64,000 bases of DNA from Rossellomorea aquimaris (GTDB lineage Bacteria; Bacillota; Bacilli; Bacillales; Bacillaceae_B): the NCBI RefSeq assembly GCF_008180865.1, contig NZ_VTEX01000005.1:124001-188000 (forward strand). The letters run 5' to 3'. Below the pieces are notes generated by a model. That model saw only the letters and a list, made by a program, of their open reading frames with translations. It was not told where the DNA came from and made no database searches. Both the position numbers and the translations under genes were made by a program. Positions within the stretch are counted from its first letter, which is position 1. Every line of letters begins with the position of its first letter. This document shows positions 44,256 through 53,648 of this stretch, one piece after another.

Positions 44256-44460
44256 TATAGCTTCCGTTAATGGAATAAGCCTATTATTCACAAAGATTAA
44301 ATACTCTTTCAAATTCACCATCTATTATTAGTTGTTTAACAACTCTTTTAATATCTTCCCGCCTAATCCTCTTCACTAAAATCATATCGCTTGACCAAAA
44401 ATATCCCCCATTTAAACACTCACCTGTTTGTTCATTTTTCTCAGGAGAGCATAAGGTTGC

Positions 44461-44970
44461 TTATACTATACGAGAATAGTAAGCTATATCGGCAACTCTG
44501 CCTCTTAAATTCGATTCAGGCAACACCGCTACCAAAGTAAACCTGAGTTTTTCAATTAACTTTTTTGACGGCATATTTTTATTATCTATAGTAGCACATA
44601 GGCGTTTAAGGTTTAATGTGCTTTTACAATGCTCAATGACCGCAGAAACCGCTTCATACGCAAAACCGCATCCCCAATGCTCCCTCATGAAGCGATAACC
44701 AATTTCGCCAAGGTAACCTTCTGCTATTTCTGGAATCATTACATCACCGATGAATTCATCCGTATCTTTTAATGTGACAGCCCATTTTGTTTCAGTACGA
44801 TTCCTAACCATTTCTAACATTGAATGTTCATCACGAGGGGGATTAATTCCAAGAAATTCTCTTACTTCATCATTGTTAAACATTTTAATCATATTGGGAA
44901 AGTCTTTTTCCGCTCTCGGACGTAAAACCAATCGTTCGGTTTGAATTTTCGGTGCTTCTTTTTTTGCCAT
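44461..44970 (-). CDS. GNAT N-acetyltransferase, RimJ/RimL type
   Basis: 169 residues. 'IQTERLVLRPRAEKDFPNMIKMFNNDEVREFLG' is the family N-terminus; 'EIGYRFMREHWGCGFAYEAVSAVIEHCKS' holds the acetyl-CoA loop (WGCGFA, with Cys for the usual Lys); 'RLCATIDNKNMPSKKLIEKLRF' follows. The substrate is unknown. Confidence 0.82.
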   Translation of the reverse strand: MAKKEAPKIQTERLVLRPRAEKDFPNMIKMFNNDEVREFLGINPPRDEHSMLEMVRNRTETKWAVTLKDTDEFIGDVMIPEIAEGYLGEIGYRFMREHWGCGFAYEAVSAVIEHCKSTLNLKRLCATIDNKNMPSKKLIEKLRFTLVAVLPESNLRGRVADIAYYSRIV

Positions 44971-45099
44971 GATTTATTCCAGCCTTTCGTACATTATATA
45001 AACAATCTATCAATGAGAACGGTATTGAACTTCATCGTTTGTTATCTCCTTATGAAATTTATAATATAATTCGATACCGATTATTTGGATTCCTTCTTC

Positions 45100-45175
45100 A
45101 AGTAACCTGCCCGTTAATCCACTACCTTCAACAAAAAAACGTTAATCCTTTTTAGATCAACGCCCTCTTAACTTG
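45100..45175. repeat. Hairpin cassette repeat (GCGTT...AACGC type)
   Basis: Left flank CAAGTAACCTGCCCGTTAAT; then a stem AACGTTAATC/GATCAACG; then CCCTCTTAACTTGAAG. One of the best-conserved members of the family. Confidence 0.6.
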
Positions 45176-45302
45176 AAGATTGGGGACATAATACATTATT
45201 GTCGTGTACCTACATACAAGTAGCTGGACAGCAACAAAAGGTTCCGATGAGGAATACTTTATAAACGACTAAAAAGAAATGACCACAATTGTACTCATCT
45301 AG

Positions 45303-45629
45303 TCATAATGTGGTTATTATTTTCAAACCAATTCCATTCTCCAGGTCCGGACTTAATTTATCCAACCACCGAATATCATCTCCCCCTTTAGCAAGTGGAG
45401 AAGTTCCGCGCTGAAAATCATTGTCTAAATAGAGGCTGGCTTTCTCCAGGCTGTAAAGAAAAACTGATCAACCAAATCATAGGGCAGTGGATAAGGAACA
45501 ATAGTAACCGGACGTTCAATCTGCTCCTTAAGTAATTGGGAGATTTCCTTCAATAGTGGGTGAATCCTATACGCACTTTCTAAAATTGTTCGAAGAATGA
45601 CAAGGTGTTGATGTAATAATAAGTCATGA
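45303..45629 (-). pseudogene. Unidentified gene remnant, frameshifted
   Basis: A minus-strand frame without a start reads HQHLVILRTILESAYRIHPL, then ERPVTIVPYPLPYDLVDQFF, then TAWRKP and a stop. A one-base shift continues it as SLYLDNDFQRGTSPLAKGG and DDIRWLDKLSPDLENGIGLK to a stop at 45303. The two pieces join smoothly, so this is the 3' end of a real gene whose 5' part is missing. I do not recognise the family. Confidence 0.5.
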
Positions 45630-45911
45630 TTTCTTACGTTTTCGTTCTAAAAATATAGGGGCTATATTTAGTAAGATAGAAACAATTGTCAAGAACCATA
45701 GTGCCCTTGCCATACCAGGAACTACATCCGATAAAGCCGCCCAATCTTCCACTCTTACCCACCGAGATACATAACTGTAATCTGCACAAAGTGTTAATGC
45801 TGTAAATGATAATCCTAACGCCATAGCGAGCTTATAGTCCTTTCCTGCTGTATACATATAAAGATTTATAAAAGTTGCTACTATTGCAATAACTCCTAAT
45901 ATTACCCACAT
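45624..45911 (-). CDS. Small three-span membrane protein
   Basis: A 95-residue protein with three hydrophobic segments (about 2-20, 28-46 and 70-88) and a basic tail (ERKRKKS). GGAGGGG precedes the ATG. A degraded near-copy lies at 59777-60030. No family recognised. Confidence 0.68.
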   Translation of the reverse strand: MWVILGVIAIVATFINLYMYTAGKDYKLAMALGLSFTALTLCADYSYVSRWVRVEDWAALSDVVPGMARALWFLTIVSILLNIAPIFLERKRKKS

Positions 45912-46437
45912 AACTATTCCCCTCCAATATATTTTTATTTATGTCATGCAATAATGTTCTTCATCTAAATTTCCTATTATTCCTACTAACCTTCCCAACA
46001 ATGGAAGGTGGAAATTGCCTGGGAACAGTTGGCTGACCTTCAGTTATTGCCCCCTATAGCGGAAGAGTACTCTATCTATTTAAACCGATTAAATCTTTAT
46101 TTGAACCAAAAACTATAATTAAATTGCAATAGTCCACTTTCCTAGAATGTATCCAGTTAAAAGACATAAAAAGGCGAAATTAACAAGAAAACTATATTTT
46201 AAGAATGGGTGTTTCTTTACAATAACTTTTATCTATATCCTCCTAAGTCACTAATAAAAATAAATATCTTTATTCAACTAACCTGCCCTTTAACTTAATA
46301 CCGATTATTTCAAAAAATGGCATTTTACTCAAGGAAAACTTTAAACAAAAAAGAAGCTTATCCTGCTCCGGATAAGCCCCGTTAATGGAATAATTCTCTT
46401 CTATTAGATGGCATTTTTATATTGGTTTAATTGAAAA
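45912..46437. other. Intergenic region with two hairpin repeats
   Basis: No intact gene. A degenerate AGCTGAAGATC-type hairpin lies at 46010-46060. A second unit at 46265-46395 has the flank CAACTAACCTGCCCTTTAAC and an AAGCTTATCC/GGATAAGC stem followed by CCCGTTAATGG. Confidence 0.5.
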
Positions 46438-46738
46438 TCATTCAGCTGATTTCCATTTATAAGCCCGTTTACGAAAGATACTAAATATCTGCAGTCCCAG
46501 GTAAAAAAGAATTCCAATTGCCATTATGATATTTCCCCAAACCATCCACCCCATTCCAGTCCAACCTCTAATATAGACAATCCCTATAATAAAAGCGATG
46601 TAACCTAGAAGCGTTACGACGAAGGGAGTGATTAACACTTTTTTAAACTTTGTAAACAAAAAGTGAACAAAAAAACACGATCACAATTGCACCTAAGACT
46701 TCCACAGATGTTACCGATTCCCCCAATAATTCCCTCAT
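46438..46738 (-). pseudogene. Three-span membrane protein, homopolymer frameshift (paralogue of 6667-6942)
   Basis: A GGGGGGAG ribosome site precedes an ATG at 46738 that reads MRELLGESVTSVEVLGAIVI; a run of seven T then shifts the frame. With six T it continues FFVHFLFTKFKKVLITPF and on to a stop at 46438, giving about 98 residues that align along their length with the protein at 6667-6942. Only the last 73 residues are in an open frame from a later, unsupported start. Confidence 0.7.
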
Positions 46739-47060
46739 ACAACAATCTCCCCCCAATATTGACTTTTACATTTAACGTTTACCATTTGTTTTTTAACTGA
46801 GCTAAATTAACCAAAATATCGTATGGGCTCAACCGCCTATTCCCTTTGCTAATAATATGAAAAATACAAAAATAAGAACAGCTCCATTCGTTAAAACACC
46901 CTCAACAACAATCTGCGTTGGGTCCTCAACACAGCTACACTAATAGCAAATTACTACTGATATAAAGCATATTTGTTCATTGGCACTGTTAAAATTTATT
47001 TTATTTTGATAAAAGAAATAAAAATAAGAGCTGCCAATTTTACAGCTTCTTTATAAAGGT
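46739..47060. other. Intergenic region, hairpin at right end
   Basis: No gene seen. An AGCTG/CAGCT stem near 47028-47052, followed on the minus strand by CTTATTTTTATTTC, probably ends the 47061 gene. Confidence 0.5.
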
Positions 47061-47453
47061 TTATCTCTTATCTTTTTTTATTAGTACAATATCATTTTCA
47101 GAGACCTCTTCGAATTTAATTACTTTTTCATATGAAATTAAGTCATCATTAGTTGCCCAATCCACTACCGAAGTAATGATATATTCATCTTTTTCCTTGC
47201 GGGCGTATAAGTCAGTAGAAATATACTCATTTTCTGTGGGGGCAATTTTATAGTATATATAGGTGTAATTATCTAAATGATGGATAGTGAAACCTTCATT
47301 TTGAGACTTAGTTGATATGTCATCCTGAATTTGGGTTGGAACATCCTTGACATTTAGGACTTCGTATTCTACTTTTTGGTTCAGAAATTTAAAAATTGAA
47401 AATGAAGCTATAAAGAAAAAAAATATAAATATTATTACTATTGTTTTTTTCAA
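47061..47453 (-). CDS. Exported or membrane-anchored hypothetical protein
   Basis: 130 residues: an N-terminal hydrophobic helix (about 4-22) without a lipobox, then a soluble domain ('VEYEVLNVKDVPTQIQDDISTKSQNEGF...YIYYKIAPTENEY...'). AGGAGG lies 6 bases before a TTG start. It has the style of small Bacillus surface proteins of unknown role. Confidence 0.65.
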   Translation of the reverse strand: MKKTIVIIFIFFFFIASFSIFKFLNQKVEYEVLNVKDVPTQIQDDISTKSQNEGFTIHHLDNYTYIYYKIAPTENEYISTDLYARKEKDEYIITSVVDWATNDDLISYEKVIKFEEVSENDIVLIKKDKR

Positions 47454-47606
47454 TACTTACCTCCTACTTTACAACTTTATTACTCAGACGAATTATCATA
47501 AGCAGCTGTTAACCTGCCCAATTGAACAATGCAGGGGCGACTGCTTGTTCGGCAAACGCCCCCAGTTTGTGTAATATCAATAAATGTGAAAGAGATGCAT
47601 AAATCG

Positions 47607-48299
47607 CTACTTCTTTATGGACATATTCGCTGCTTCAAGAGCATGAATATAAGTTGTGTCAAACAGAGGAACATCGGATTCCTCCTGTTTTATCAATAAT
47701 CCAATTTCTGTACAACCTAATACAATAGCTTTAGCTCCAGTTTCGATTAAACCTTGGATAACTTTTCTATAATAATCTCTAGATGTTTGTTGAACCTTAC
47801 CTAAACATAACTCTTCATAAATAACCTTATTTACAATCTCTCTTTCATTGTCATTTGGTATGATAACCTTTATACCCTTAGACTCTAAACGTAATTTGTA
47901 AAAGTCTTGCTCCATCGTATACCTTGTGCCGAGTAACCCTACTGAATTAATTCCTTGCTCTTTAATTTGATGAGCTGTTGCATCTGCAATATGCAAAATA
48001 GGTATATTTATTTTTTCCTGTATATCACCAATAACCTTATGCATGGTATTGGTGCATATGACGATAAAATCTGCGCCAGCTTTTTCAAGAGAGTGTGCAA
48101 CGTCCCCCAATGTTTCACCAGCCTTTTTCCAGTCACCCTCTGACTGATAACGCTCAATTACTTCAAAGTCAACGCTGTATAAAAGGCATCTTGCAGAATG
48201 TAACCCCCCTAATCTTCTTTTCACTTCTTCGTTAATAATCCGATAATATTCAGCAGAGGATTCCCAACTCATTCCACCAATAAGACCAATAACCTTCAT
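47607..48299 (-). CDS. Aspartate/glutamate racemase family protein
   Basis: A 230-residue cofactor-independent amino-acid racemase. It has 'IGLIGGMSWESSAEYYRIINEEV' at the start, the first catalytic Cys82 in 'VICTNTMHK', and the second Cys196 in 'IVLGCTEIGLL'. Both cysteines are present and the length is normal. This YgeA/RacX-like branch makes D-amino acids from broad substrates. A single gene. Confidence 0.88.
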   Translation of the reverse strand: MKVIGLIGGMSWESSAEYYRIINEEVKRRLGGLHSARCLLYSVDFEVIERYQSEGDWKKAGETLGDVAHSLEKAGADFIVICTNTMHKVIGDIQEKINIPILHIADATAHQIKEQGINSVGLLGTRYTMEQDFYKLRLESKGIKVIIPNDNEREIVNKVIYEELCLGKVQQTSRDYYRKVIQGLIETGAKAIVLGCTEIGLLIKQEESDVPLFDTTYIHALEAANMSIKK

Positions 48300-48492
48300 G
48301 TTAAAACCCCGTCTCAGCCTTTTTTGTTATTCTAATTCAAATCAACGTTCCTATGGAACAAAAATACATCTTCTTAAAACATTCAATAAACTGATTGATA
48401 ATCCCTACGTAGTATTCAATAATATGGTACTAAAATGAAAATGAACACTTATCCTTGTTACAGAATAGCGCCCAATAACGGAATAACCGTTT

Positions 48493-48930
48493 TTATTTTA
48501 CATAAAATTTTTCTTCTAAAGCATTCTCCGCAAGTTTTAAATTTTTCTTTAAATACTCAGGCAATTCCTGGTTTCTCAGGATTTCAGAAGTAGCCATCCA
48601 TAAAACATCATCAACTTCTTCTGTACTTTTAGCGTATGGCTCCCCCGATTCTGGTCGACACAGAAACACAACATCAATTACATTGATTCCTGCTTGAGTT
48701 ACAAAAGAGGAACTGTTCACATACTTAAGATCAATAACTTTGATGCCTACTTCTTCAAAAACTTCTCTAATTAACGTTCTTTCAAGGATATCACTTGAAA
48801 ATCCTTCAACTTCACACTTACCTCCAACTAGTGAAAGCATACCACCAGCATGGTCCTCTTTTTTACTTCTTCGGATTAGCAACCACTTACCATTACGATG
48901 AATAGCACCTTCGACATTTACTACAAACAT
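48493..48930 (-). CDS. Nudix hydrolase
   Basis: 145 residues with a Nudix helix: 'GGKCEVEGFSSDILERTLIREVFEEVGIKVIDL' carries the REVFEEVG core that binds Mg2+. It cleaves nucleoside-diphosphate-linked compounds; the specific substrate is not evident. AGGAGGG precedes the ATG. A second Nudix gene is at 52339. Confidence 0.83.
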   Translation of the reverse strand: MFVVNVEGAIHRNGKWLLIRRSKKEDHAGGMLSLVGGKCEVEGFSSDILERTLIREVFEEVGIKVIDLKYVNSSSFVTQAGINVIDVVFLCRPESGEPYAKSTEEVDDVLWMATSEILRNQELPEYLKKNLKLAENALEEKFYVK

Positions 48931-49036
48931 ATAAAATCCCTCCTAAAAATATTGGCTACCAATTAAAATCTAACCAACCTTTATTGTATTCAACAAAAGA
49001 GGCATAATCCTTCTTGGATTATCGCCCCCTTATAAG

Positions 49037-49321
49037 CTAATTCATTTTTATTTCTTGTTTTTGTGCATAATCGTTAATTTCTTTTAGTAGGTTTTTTCTA
49101 TAAATAGATGTACTATATGGAATATCTCTTTGGCTTTCACCACGAAATGTATATTCTGGAAAGATAATGAAGTTCTCTTGGTCCATTTTTTTTATAATAA
49201 ACTCGTTACCTTCAAACTCACCATTTCTTATATGAACGTTTGAGATGAAATTTATTATTTCATCATATAAATCTTGATACATTATTTCTGATTGTAAAAA
49301 CCTTTTTATCACGTTATCCAT
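49037..49321 (-). CDS. Hypothetical protein
   Basis: A 94-residue soluble protein (MDNVIKRFLQSEIMYQDLYDEIINF...). GGGAGTGAG precedes the ATG at 49321. A longer frame extends upstream but reads through a GGGGAC-type repeat and is not credible. No family recognised. Confidence 0.55.
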   Translation of the reverse strand: MDNVIKRFLQSEIMYQDLYDEIINFISNVHIRNGEFEGNEFIIKKMDQENFIIFPEYTFRGESQRDIPYSTSIYRKNLLKEINDYAQKQEIKMN

Positions 49322-49414
49322 ATAACTCACTCCCTCATTTTCCCATAGGACAACATTTACAAAGTATTCTATTAACCTGCCCTTTTCTTGAACAAAGGGC
49401 GGCTGTTCCTTCAA

Positions 49415-49476
49415 TGTGAAACGGGGCTGTCCCCCCGACATACTAACGCTTTCGTGTGCCGGGTGTCAGACCCCAA
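49415..49476. repeat. GGGGTCTGACACCC-type repeat
   Basis: Starts GGGGCTGTCCCCCCGACAT and ends GGTGTCAGACCCC, a form of repeat scattered in Bacillaceae genomes. A degenerate copy lies at 38926-38975. Confidence 0.55.
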
Positions 49477-49482
49477 ATCCAC

Positions 49483-49992
49483 TTATAAGTATTTATCACT
49501 AATCACTTTCAAATGGTGTAACTCGTGCCCGGCAATCCCATATGCAATGATGCCTACCGAAACTGGGCTATCCATTACAGTTCCACTGCGAACCCAAGCT
49601 GCATCATCAATGGTTGATATAAGGCTTAGAGTGTTAGAGCGCACCGCTTCTAAACCAGCTAGTAACTGCTCCCAGGATAATTTGTTGAAGTTTGCCATAG
49701 AGACGTATTGATCCTGTTCCATTGATGGGAGTGGTTCACTTTCATTTCGTGCAATGGCAAGCATGCGATACGACATCACACGTTCTGAGTCGGTCATATG
49801 CCCAATAACTTCTTTTAAAGTCCATTTCCCCGGTGCGTACGCCTTCCTTGCTGACTCCTCTGATACACTGCTTAAGAGTGCATTGGTCTTTGTCCGTTGG
49901 TTACTAAATATTTCTTCAATATCTCCATCTGGAACAAGACGAACATACCTATCATGCTCTGGATTATCAATACATAATGGTCGTGGATGCAC
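49483..49992 (-). CDS. DinB family protein
   Basis: About 169 residues. The first-helix 'GKWTLKEVIGHMTDSERVMSYRMLAIARNE' and the C-terminal 'AYGIAGHELHHLKVISDKYL' give the metal-binding His positions. GAGGAGG lies 6 bases before a GTG at 49992; the ATG five codons earlier lies across that site. It is a clear paralogue of 7933-8457. Confidence 0.84.
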   Translation of the reverse strand: MHPRPLCIDNPEHDRYVRLVPDGDIEEIFSNQRTKTNALLSSVSEESARKAYAPGKWTLKEVIGHMTDSERVMSYRMLAIARNESEPLPSMEQDQYVSMANFNKLSWEQLLAGLEAVRSNTLSLISTIDDAAWVRSGTVMDSPVSVGIIAYGIAGHELHHLKVISDKYL

Positions 49993-50498
49993 AAGAATCC
50001 TCCTCATTGGAATTAGTTAATTTTGCTTTTAGTCTATTATTCGTCTGGCAAAGGGATATTTCCTTTACTTATGATTTTTACCGCAAAATAATTACTTTAT
50101 TATCTCTGTACAACTGATTTATACAACTAGTATTGGATTCATTCACTTTAATTCCACTAACCTGCCCGTTAATCCAATAACTTCAACAAAAAAAGCGTAA
50201 ATCCTTCTTAAATCAACGCCCCCGATTGTTGAATATTCAATGTTTGCGTCATAAACATACTAATCATAAATGATAGGAATTCTTTTTGTCTGTTATCCCT
50301 TTTTTTACTGAGACCACATTCAACTATTAAAAGCAATTTATGAAAAGAATGTGCTCTAACAATTACTTAATGAGTCTTTGTTATATAAAACATGCCGTTC
50401 TTCTTTATAGACATATTGACAGGAATTAATTTATATCATAAATTATACATATAATAACTATGCATAGATTTACTATGCATTAGGAAGGTGGACTGTAT
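49993..50498. other. Intergenic region with a hairpin cassette and the PadR promoter
   Basis: A GCGTT...AACGC-type cassette at 50148-50225. On the right is a probable promoter with TTGACA at 50416-50421. It is followed by operator-like repeats ACTATGCATAG (50457-50467) and ACTATGCAT (50472-50480), 15 bases apart, just before the PadR ribosome site. Confidence 0.55.
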
Positions 50499-50843
50499 AT
50501 GAAGATAAGCAAAGAATTGCTAAAGGGTAGTACCACTACTCTTATTTTGAGTTTGCTTAATTCTAAACCAATGTACGGCTATGAAATTATCAAAGAACTG
50601 GAATCGAAGTCTAATGGAATTTTTAGTTTTAAGGAAGGCACGATCTATCCCATCCTTCACAGCCTTGAGGAAAAAGAATTAATTGTATCTTACTGGGGCG
50701 AAGGGACCGGAAAGAGAAAGAGGAAATATTACAAGATTAATAACCAGGGCAAAGAATTTATTCAAGAAAAAAAAGAAGAGTGGTCCGTTTTCAAGAATGC
50801 TGTTGACGAAGTTTTAAGTGGGGAGAAAATCGTATGGGATTAG
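50499..50843 (+). CDS. PadR-family transcriptional regulator
   Basis: 114 residues: 'TTTLILSLLNSKPMYGYEIIKELESKSNGIFSFKEGTIYPILHSLEEKELIVSYW' is the PadR domain and 'GKRKRKYYKINNQGKEF' the wing. AGGAAGGTGG precedes the ATG. It overlaps the next gene by 10 bases, so it and the FtsW-like gene form an operon. The ATGCAT palindromes upstream are the likely operator. Confidence 0.9.
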   Translation: MKISKELLKGSTTTLILSLLNSKPMYGYEIIKELESKSNGIFSFKEGTIYPILHSLEEKELIVSYWGEGTGKRKRKYYKINNQGKEFIQEKKEEWSVFKNAVDEVLSGEKIVWD

Positions 50844-52104
50844 ATAATAGGTTTGAAATGTATATTAGAGATTTGTGTAAACGGATTAAAAATAAGGATG
50901 TACATGCCCAAATAAAACTGGAAATTAACGATCACCTTCATACGCTCAAAGAGGAGGCCATGAGTACGGGAATTTCAGAAGAAGAGGCTATAGATCAAGC
51001 ATTAGCACGTATGGGAGATGCAGGAGTTTTGGGAAAGCAGTTTAACAAAACACATAAAGCACCAATGGATGTGAAAACATTGCTGCCAGTGCTGACAGCT
51101 TCTCTATTCGGGCTACTGGTTATGTATTATTTGCAATTCCATTCGGCTTTTACAGAACTTCAAGAACTGAAAGTTTTCAATAAAAGTCTTGGCTTCTACT
51201 TGTTGGGTGTCGTGCTCATGCTAAGCATATTTATGTTTGATTACAGAAGATTGATGAAATACTCCAAGCACTTCTATGCGGCAACAATCCTCATACTTTT
51301 ATTGACCGTTCTCATTGGTGTTAGAGTTGATGATGTGCCATTTTTAAATGTAGGCTTTGCCACTATTAATTTCACTGAAATAACTCCATTCCTTTTGGTC
51401 ATTGCCTTTGCTGGAATCTTTCATTCTGGGATTGGAATGATAATCGAAAGTCTTGGTTTGGAATAGGTATCATGTCCATACCAATCTCATTAATGGCGAC
51501 TACAGGTGCCTTCGCAGCTACTATAATTAGCATCATTGTATGCGCTACAATCATGCATACGTCAAGGTCCAGCCTTAAGCAAACTATAACTTTAGCAGTT
51601 GTTGCTTCTATATGGCCCATCTGGAATCTGCTGTCTCTTTCTCAGATATACTCCATGGTAAGCTCCTATAAAGCTCTTAAAATAGGTGAGGCTTATTTTA
51701 TAGGAAGTGCCCTTCAGGTGAGCCCAAGTTTCATTTCTGAGGTCCATACAGATTTTATCTTGGCGTACATCATCTATTCGTTTGGGTGGCTAGCCGCAAT
51801 CACGGCTATAACCCTGGTTATATTTTTTATTTATAGAATATCGATTACCGCCAAAAGTGTGAATTCACCTTATGGAAAGTTGCTTATTACAGGATTGGCA
51901 GCAGTCTTTTCAGCTCAGTTTATACTAAGCCTACTGACGAATCTCGGTTTATCTCCACTCACTGGTGTTTCCGTGCCATTCATGAGTTATGGAGGTTCAC
52001 ATTTATTGCTGGAGATGATATCCGCAGGACTGATTCTAAGTGTATATAGAAGGCGAAGAACCAAGGAGACAGTTTCCTTGACTCACGGTCCGCAAAGTAA
52101 TTAG
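50834..52104 (+). pseudogene. Permease-prefix-domain FtsW/RodA/SpoVE-like protein, frameshifted
   Basis: A roughly 423-residue membrane protein. The N-terminal permease-prefix domain is 'IKNKDVHAQIKLEINDHLHTLKEEAMSTGISEEEAIDQALARMGD'. About ten membrane helices follow, ending with the FtsW/RodA hallmark 'GLSPLTGVSVPFMSYGGSHLLLEMISAGLIL'. One base is missing near 51425: the first frame stops at 51466, while the next frame supplies SWDWNDNRKSWFGIGI and runs on without a break to 52104. Downstream restart at 51472 lacks a ribosome site. PadR control and the prefix domain suggest an inducible envelope-stress role, not routine division. Confidence 0.8.
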
Positions 52105-52146
52105 AAGCGATCCATAATGGATTCAAGCTGCAAGAAGCCATTACTA

Positions 52147-52179
52147 AAAATCTCAGACTATTTGCCAGTCTGAGATTTT
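52147..52179 (+). terminator. Terminator of the PadR-FtsW-like operon
   Basis: A perfect 13-base stem AAAATCTCAGACT/AGTCTGAGATTTT with a 7-base loop, then TTTAATGG. Confidence 0.88.
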
Positions 52180-52264
52180 TTAATGGGCTACTTTATTAAT
52201 GATAAAAAAGTGCCAAATCCTTTATACTCAAGCGGTTCTTACCGTTGCGGTCTTTAATTACCTT

Positions 52265-52338
52265 CTTCCACGAACCTGCTACATCTTTTAATAAATTCAT
52301 TAAAAAAAGCGTTAATCTTTCTTGAATTAACGCCCCCT
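52265..52338. repeat. Hairpin cassette repeat (GCGTT...AACGC type)
   Basis: AAAAAAAGCGTTAATC and ATTAACGCCCCC arms with the CCTTTAATTGAAG right flank, directly after the 52339 gene on the minus strand, where it can act as terminator. Confidence 0.6.
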
Positions 52339-52740
52339 TTAATTGAAGATAGTTTGAACCTTTAAAGCAACTTCTTTAGGTTTGATATCAATAGATGATA
52401 ATTTATCTAAATCAACCCACATAGGTAAATATGTACCTCTATCTCTATTTTCATCTATGTACTCTTCGCCTTGTCCAGTTCCGAATTCCCCATTAATTAT
52501 TTCAGATAGGAAAAAGTATTGGGTTCCGTTGTATTCAAACTGTGCAATGCAGTTATTCACCTTAACTTCTACACCCAATTCTTCCAACGCTTCTCTTTTC
52601 GCTCCATCTACCGGTGCTTCTCCATTTTCTATTCCACCACCGGGAAAAACATAATATACTTTTCCCTCTCTAATTCTCTTAATTAGTCCAACCCTATGGT
52701 TTTCTACAATTACTACCGAAGCTCTATCTCGCAATCCCAT
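52339..52740 (-). CDS. Nudix hydrolase
   Basis: 133 residues. The Nudix box 'GGGIENGEAPVDGAKREALEELGVEVKV' has the REALEELG core. 'VLIKRIREGKVYYVFPGGGIE'-like context (here 'HRVGLIKRIREGKVYYVF') is typical. AAGGGG precedes the ATG closely. Substrate unknown. Confidence 0.85.
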   Translation of the reverse strand: MGLRDRASVVIVENHRVGLIKRIREGKVYYVFPGGGIENGEAPVDGAKREALEELGVEVKVNNCIAQFEYNGTQYFFLSEIINGEFGTGQGEEYIDENRDRGTYLPMWVDLDKLSSIDIKPKEVALKVQTIFN

Positions 52741-52826
52741 AACCCCTTAATCCGTTATTTTAAAAAATGTGGAGGCAGCTTGTTTAGCAAACGACCCCTA
52801 TAATAGAAGTTGAAATATCCAGTGAA

Positions 52827-53225
52827 TTACTGTTTTTTATGCATAATAAATTGTGATTTGCTGTATTTAAAACTATTTTTTTCATAGAAAGGTATTAAAT
52901 GTTCTTCACAAAACAAACTAATTACATCAATATGTGAAAGTTCATCTAACAATTTTGATACGAGTTTTGTTCCAATATGTTCCTTTCGGTATGAACTATG
53001 TATAACCACATCTTCAACATAAGCTCTAAATTTCCCGTCTGAGACAGCCCTCGCAAAACCAACAAGGGTTCCATCTACCCACGCTCCTACTGATAGCCCT
53101 TTGATTAACATTTCCTCAATATCTTGTTCTTGCCTTTCCCCCCACCAACTTACATCCTGATATAGTTTCATCACACCTTGAGTTTTAATTGCTCTTTCGG
53201 TATAGCTCAAAATTTCTGTATTCAA
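52827..53225 (-). CDS. GNAT N-acetyltransferase
   Basis: 132 residues. 'AYVEDVVIHSSYRKEHIGTKLVSKLLDEL' is the acetyl-CoA loop region (RKEHIG), and 'VISLFCEEHLIPFYEKNSFKYSKSQFIMHKK' the C-terminal motif. GGGGG lies 9 bases before a TTG start. It resembles small aminoglycoside/sarcosine-type GNATs; the substrate is unknown. Confidence 0.8.
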   Translation of the reverse strand: MNTEILSYTERAIKTQGVMKLYQDVSWWGERQEQDIEEMLIKGLSVGAWVDGTLVGFARAVSDGKFRAYVEDVVIHSSYRKEHIGTKLVSKLLDELSHIDVISLFCEEHLIPFYEKNSFKYSKSQFIMHKKQ

Positions 53226-53397
53226 GGTTTGATTCCCCCATGTTTTTACATCAATATTTCACAAAAATCTAACAGAGTTTCTTCTTCAACTAAACTGCCC
53301 GTTAGCCGAAGATGCTAACGCTTACTGGCGTAGTGGAGGGAGGCGGCTGCTTGTTCAGCAAACGCTCCCGTTTGTTCAACAAGGAAGAATTATTTTT

Positions 53398-53592
53398 TCA
53401 AATTTTCGAACCACACCAAGGACAAAAATAAATGCTGATACTTGACGTCCCGCCATCATGAATTATCAAACCATAGTCATTATCCTTTTCGTCAAAAATG
53501 ATTATCTTGTCGGGACATGTAAAGGGGTTCTTATGTATATCACACTCGAAGTTAGCATGATAAGCCATATCCTCACAACAATGCTTTTTCAT
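53398..53592 (-). CDS. DUF6980-like small zinc-binding protein
   Basis: 64 residues with a CC pair near the start ('KKHCCEDMAYHANFECDIHKNPFTCPD'), 'YGLIIHDGGTSSISI', and a final CPWCG. The pattern of six or seven Cys/His suggests one zinc site. AAGGAG precedes the ATG. The family is common in bacteria and of unknown function. Confidence 0.78.
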   Translation of the reverse strand: MKKHCCEDMAYHANFECDIHKNPFTCPDKIIIFDEKDNDYGLIIHDGGTSSISIYFCPWCGSKI

Positions 53593-53648
53593 AATTTCAT
53601 TTCTCCTTATTTAGTACAAACACTGGTTAGTGAAGTAACGGAAATTCA

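Noticed and set aside
49321..49441. Longer N-terminus for the 49037 protein
   Set aside because: The extension is the translation of a repeat unit and has no ribosome site.
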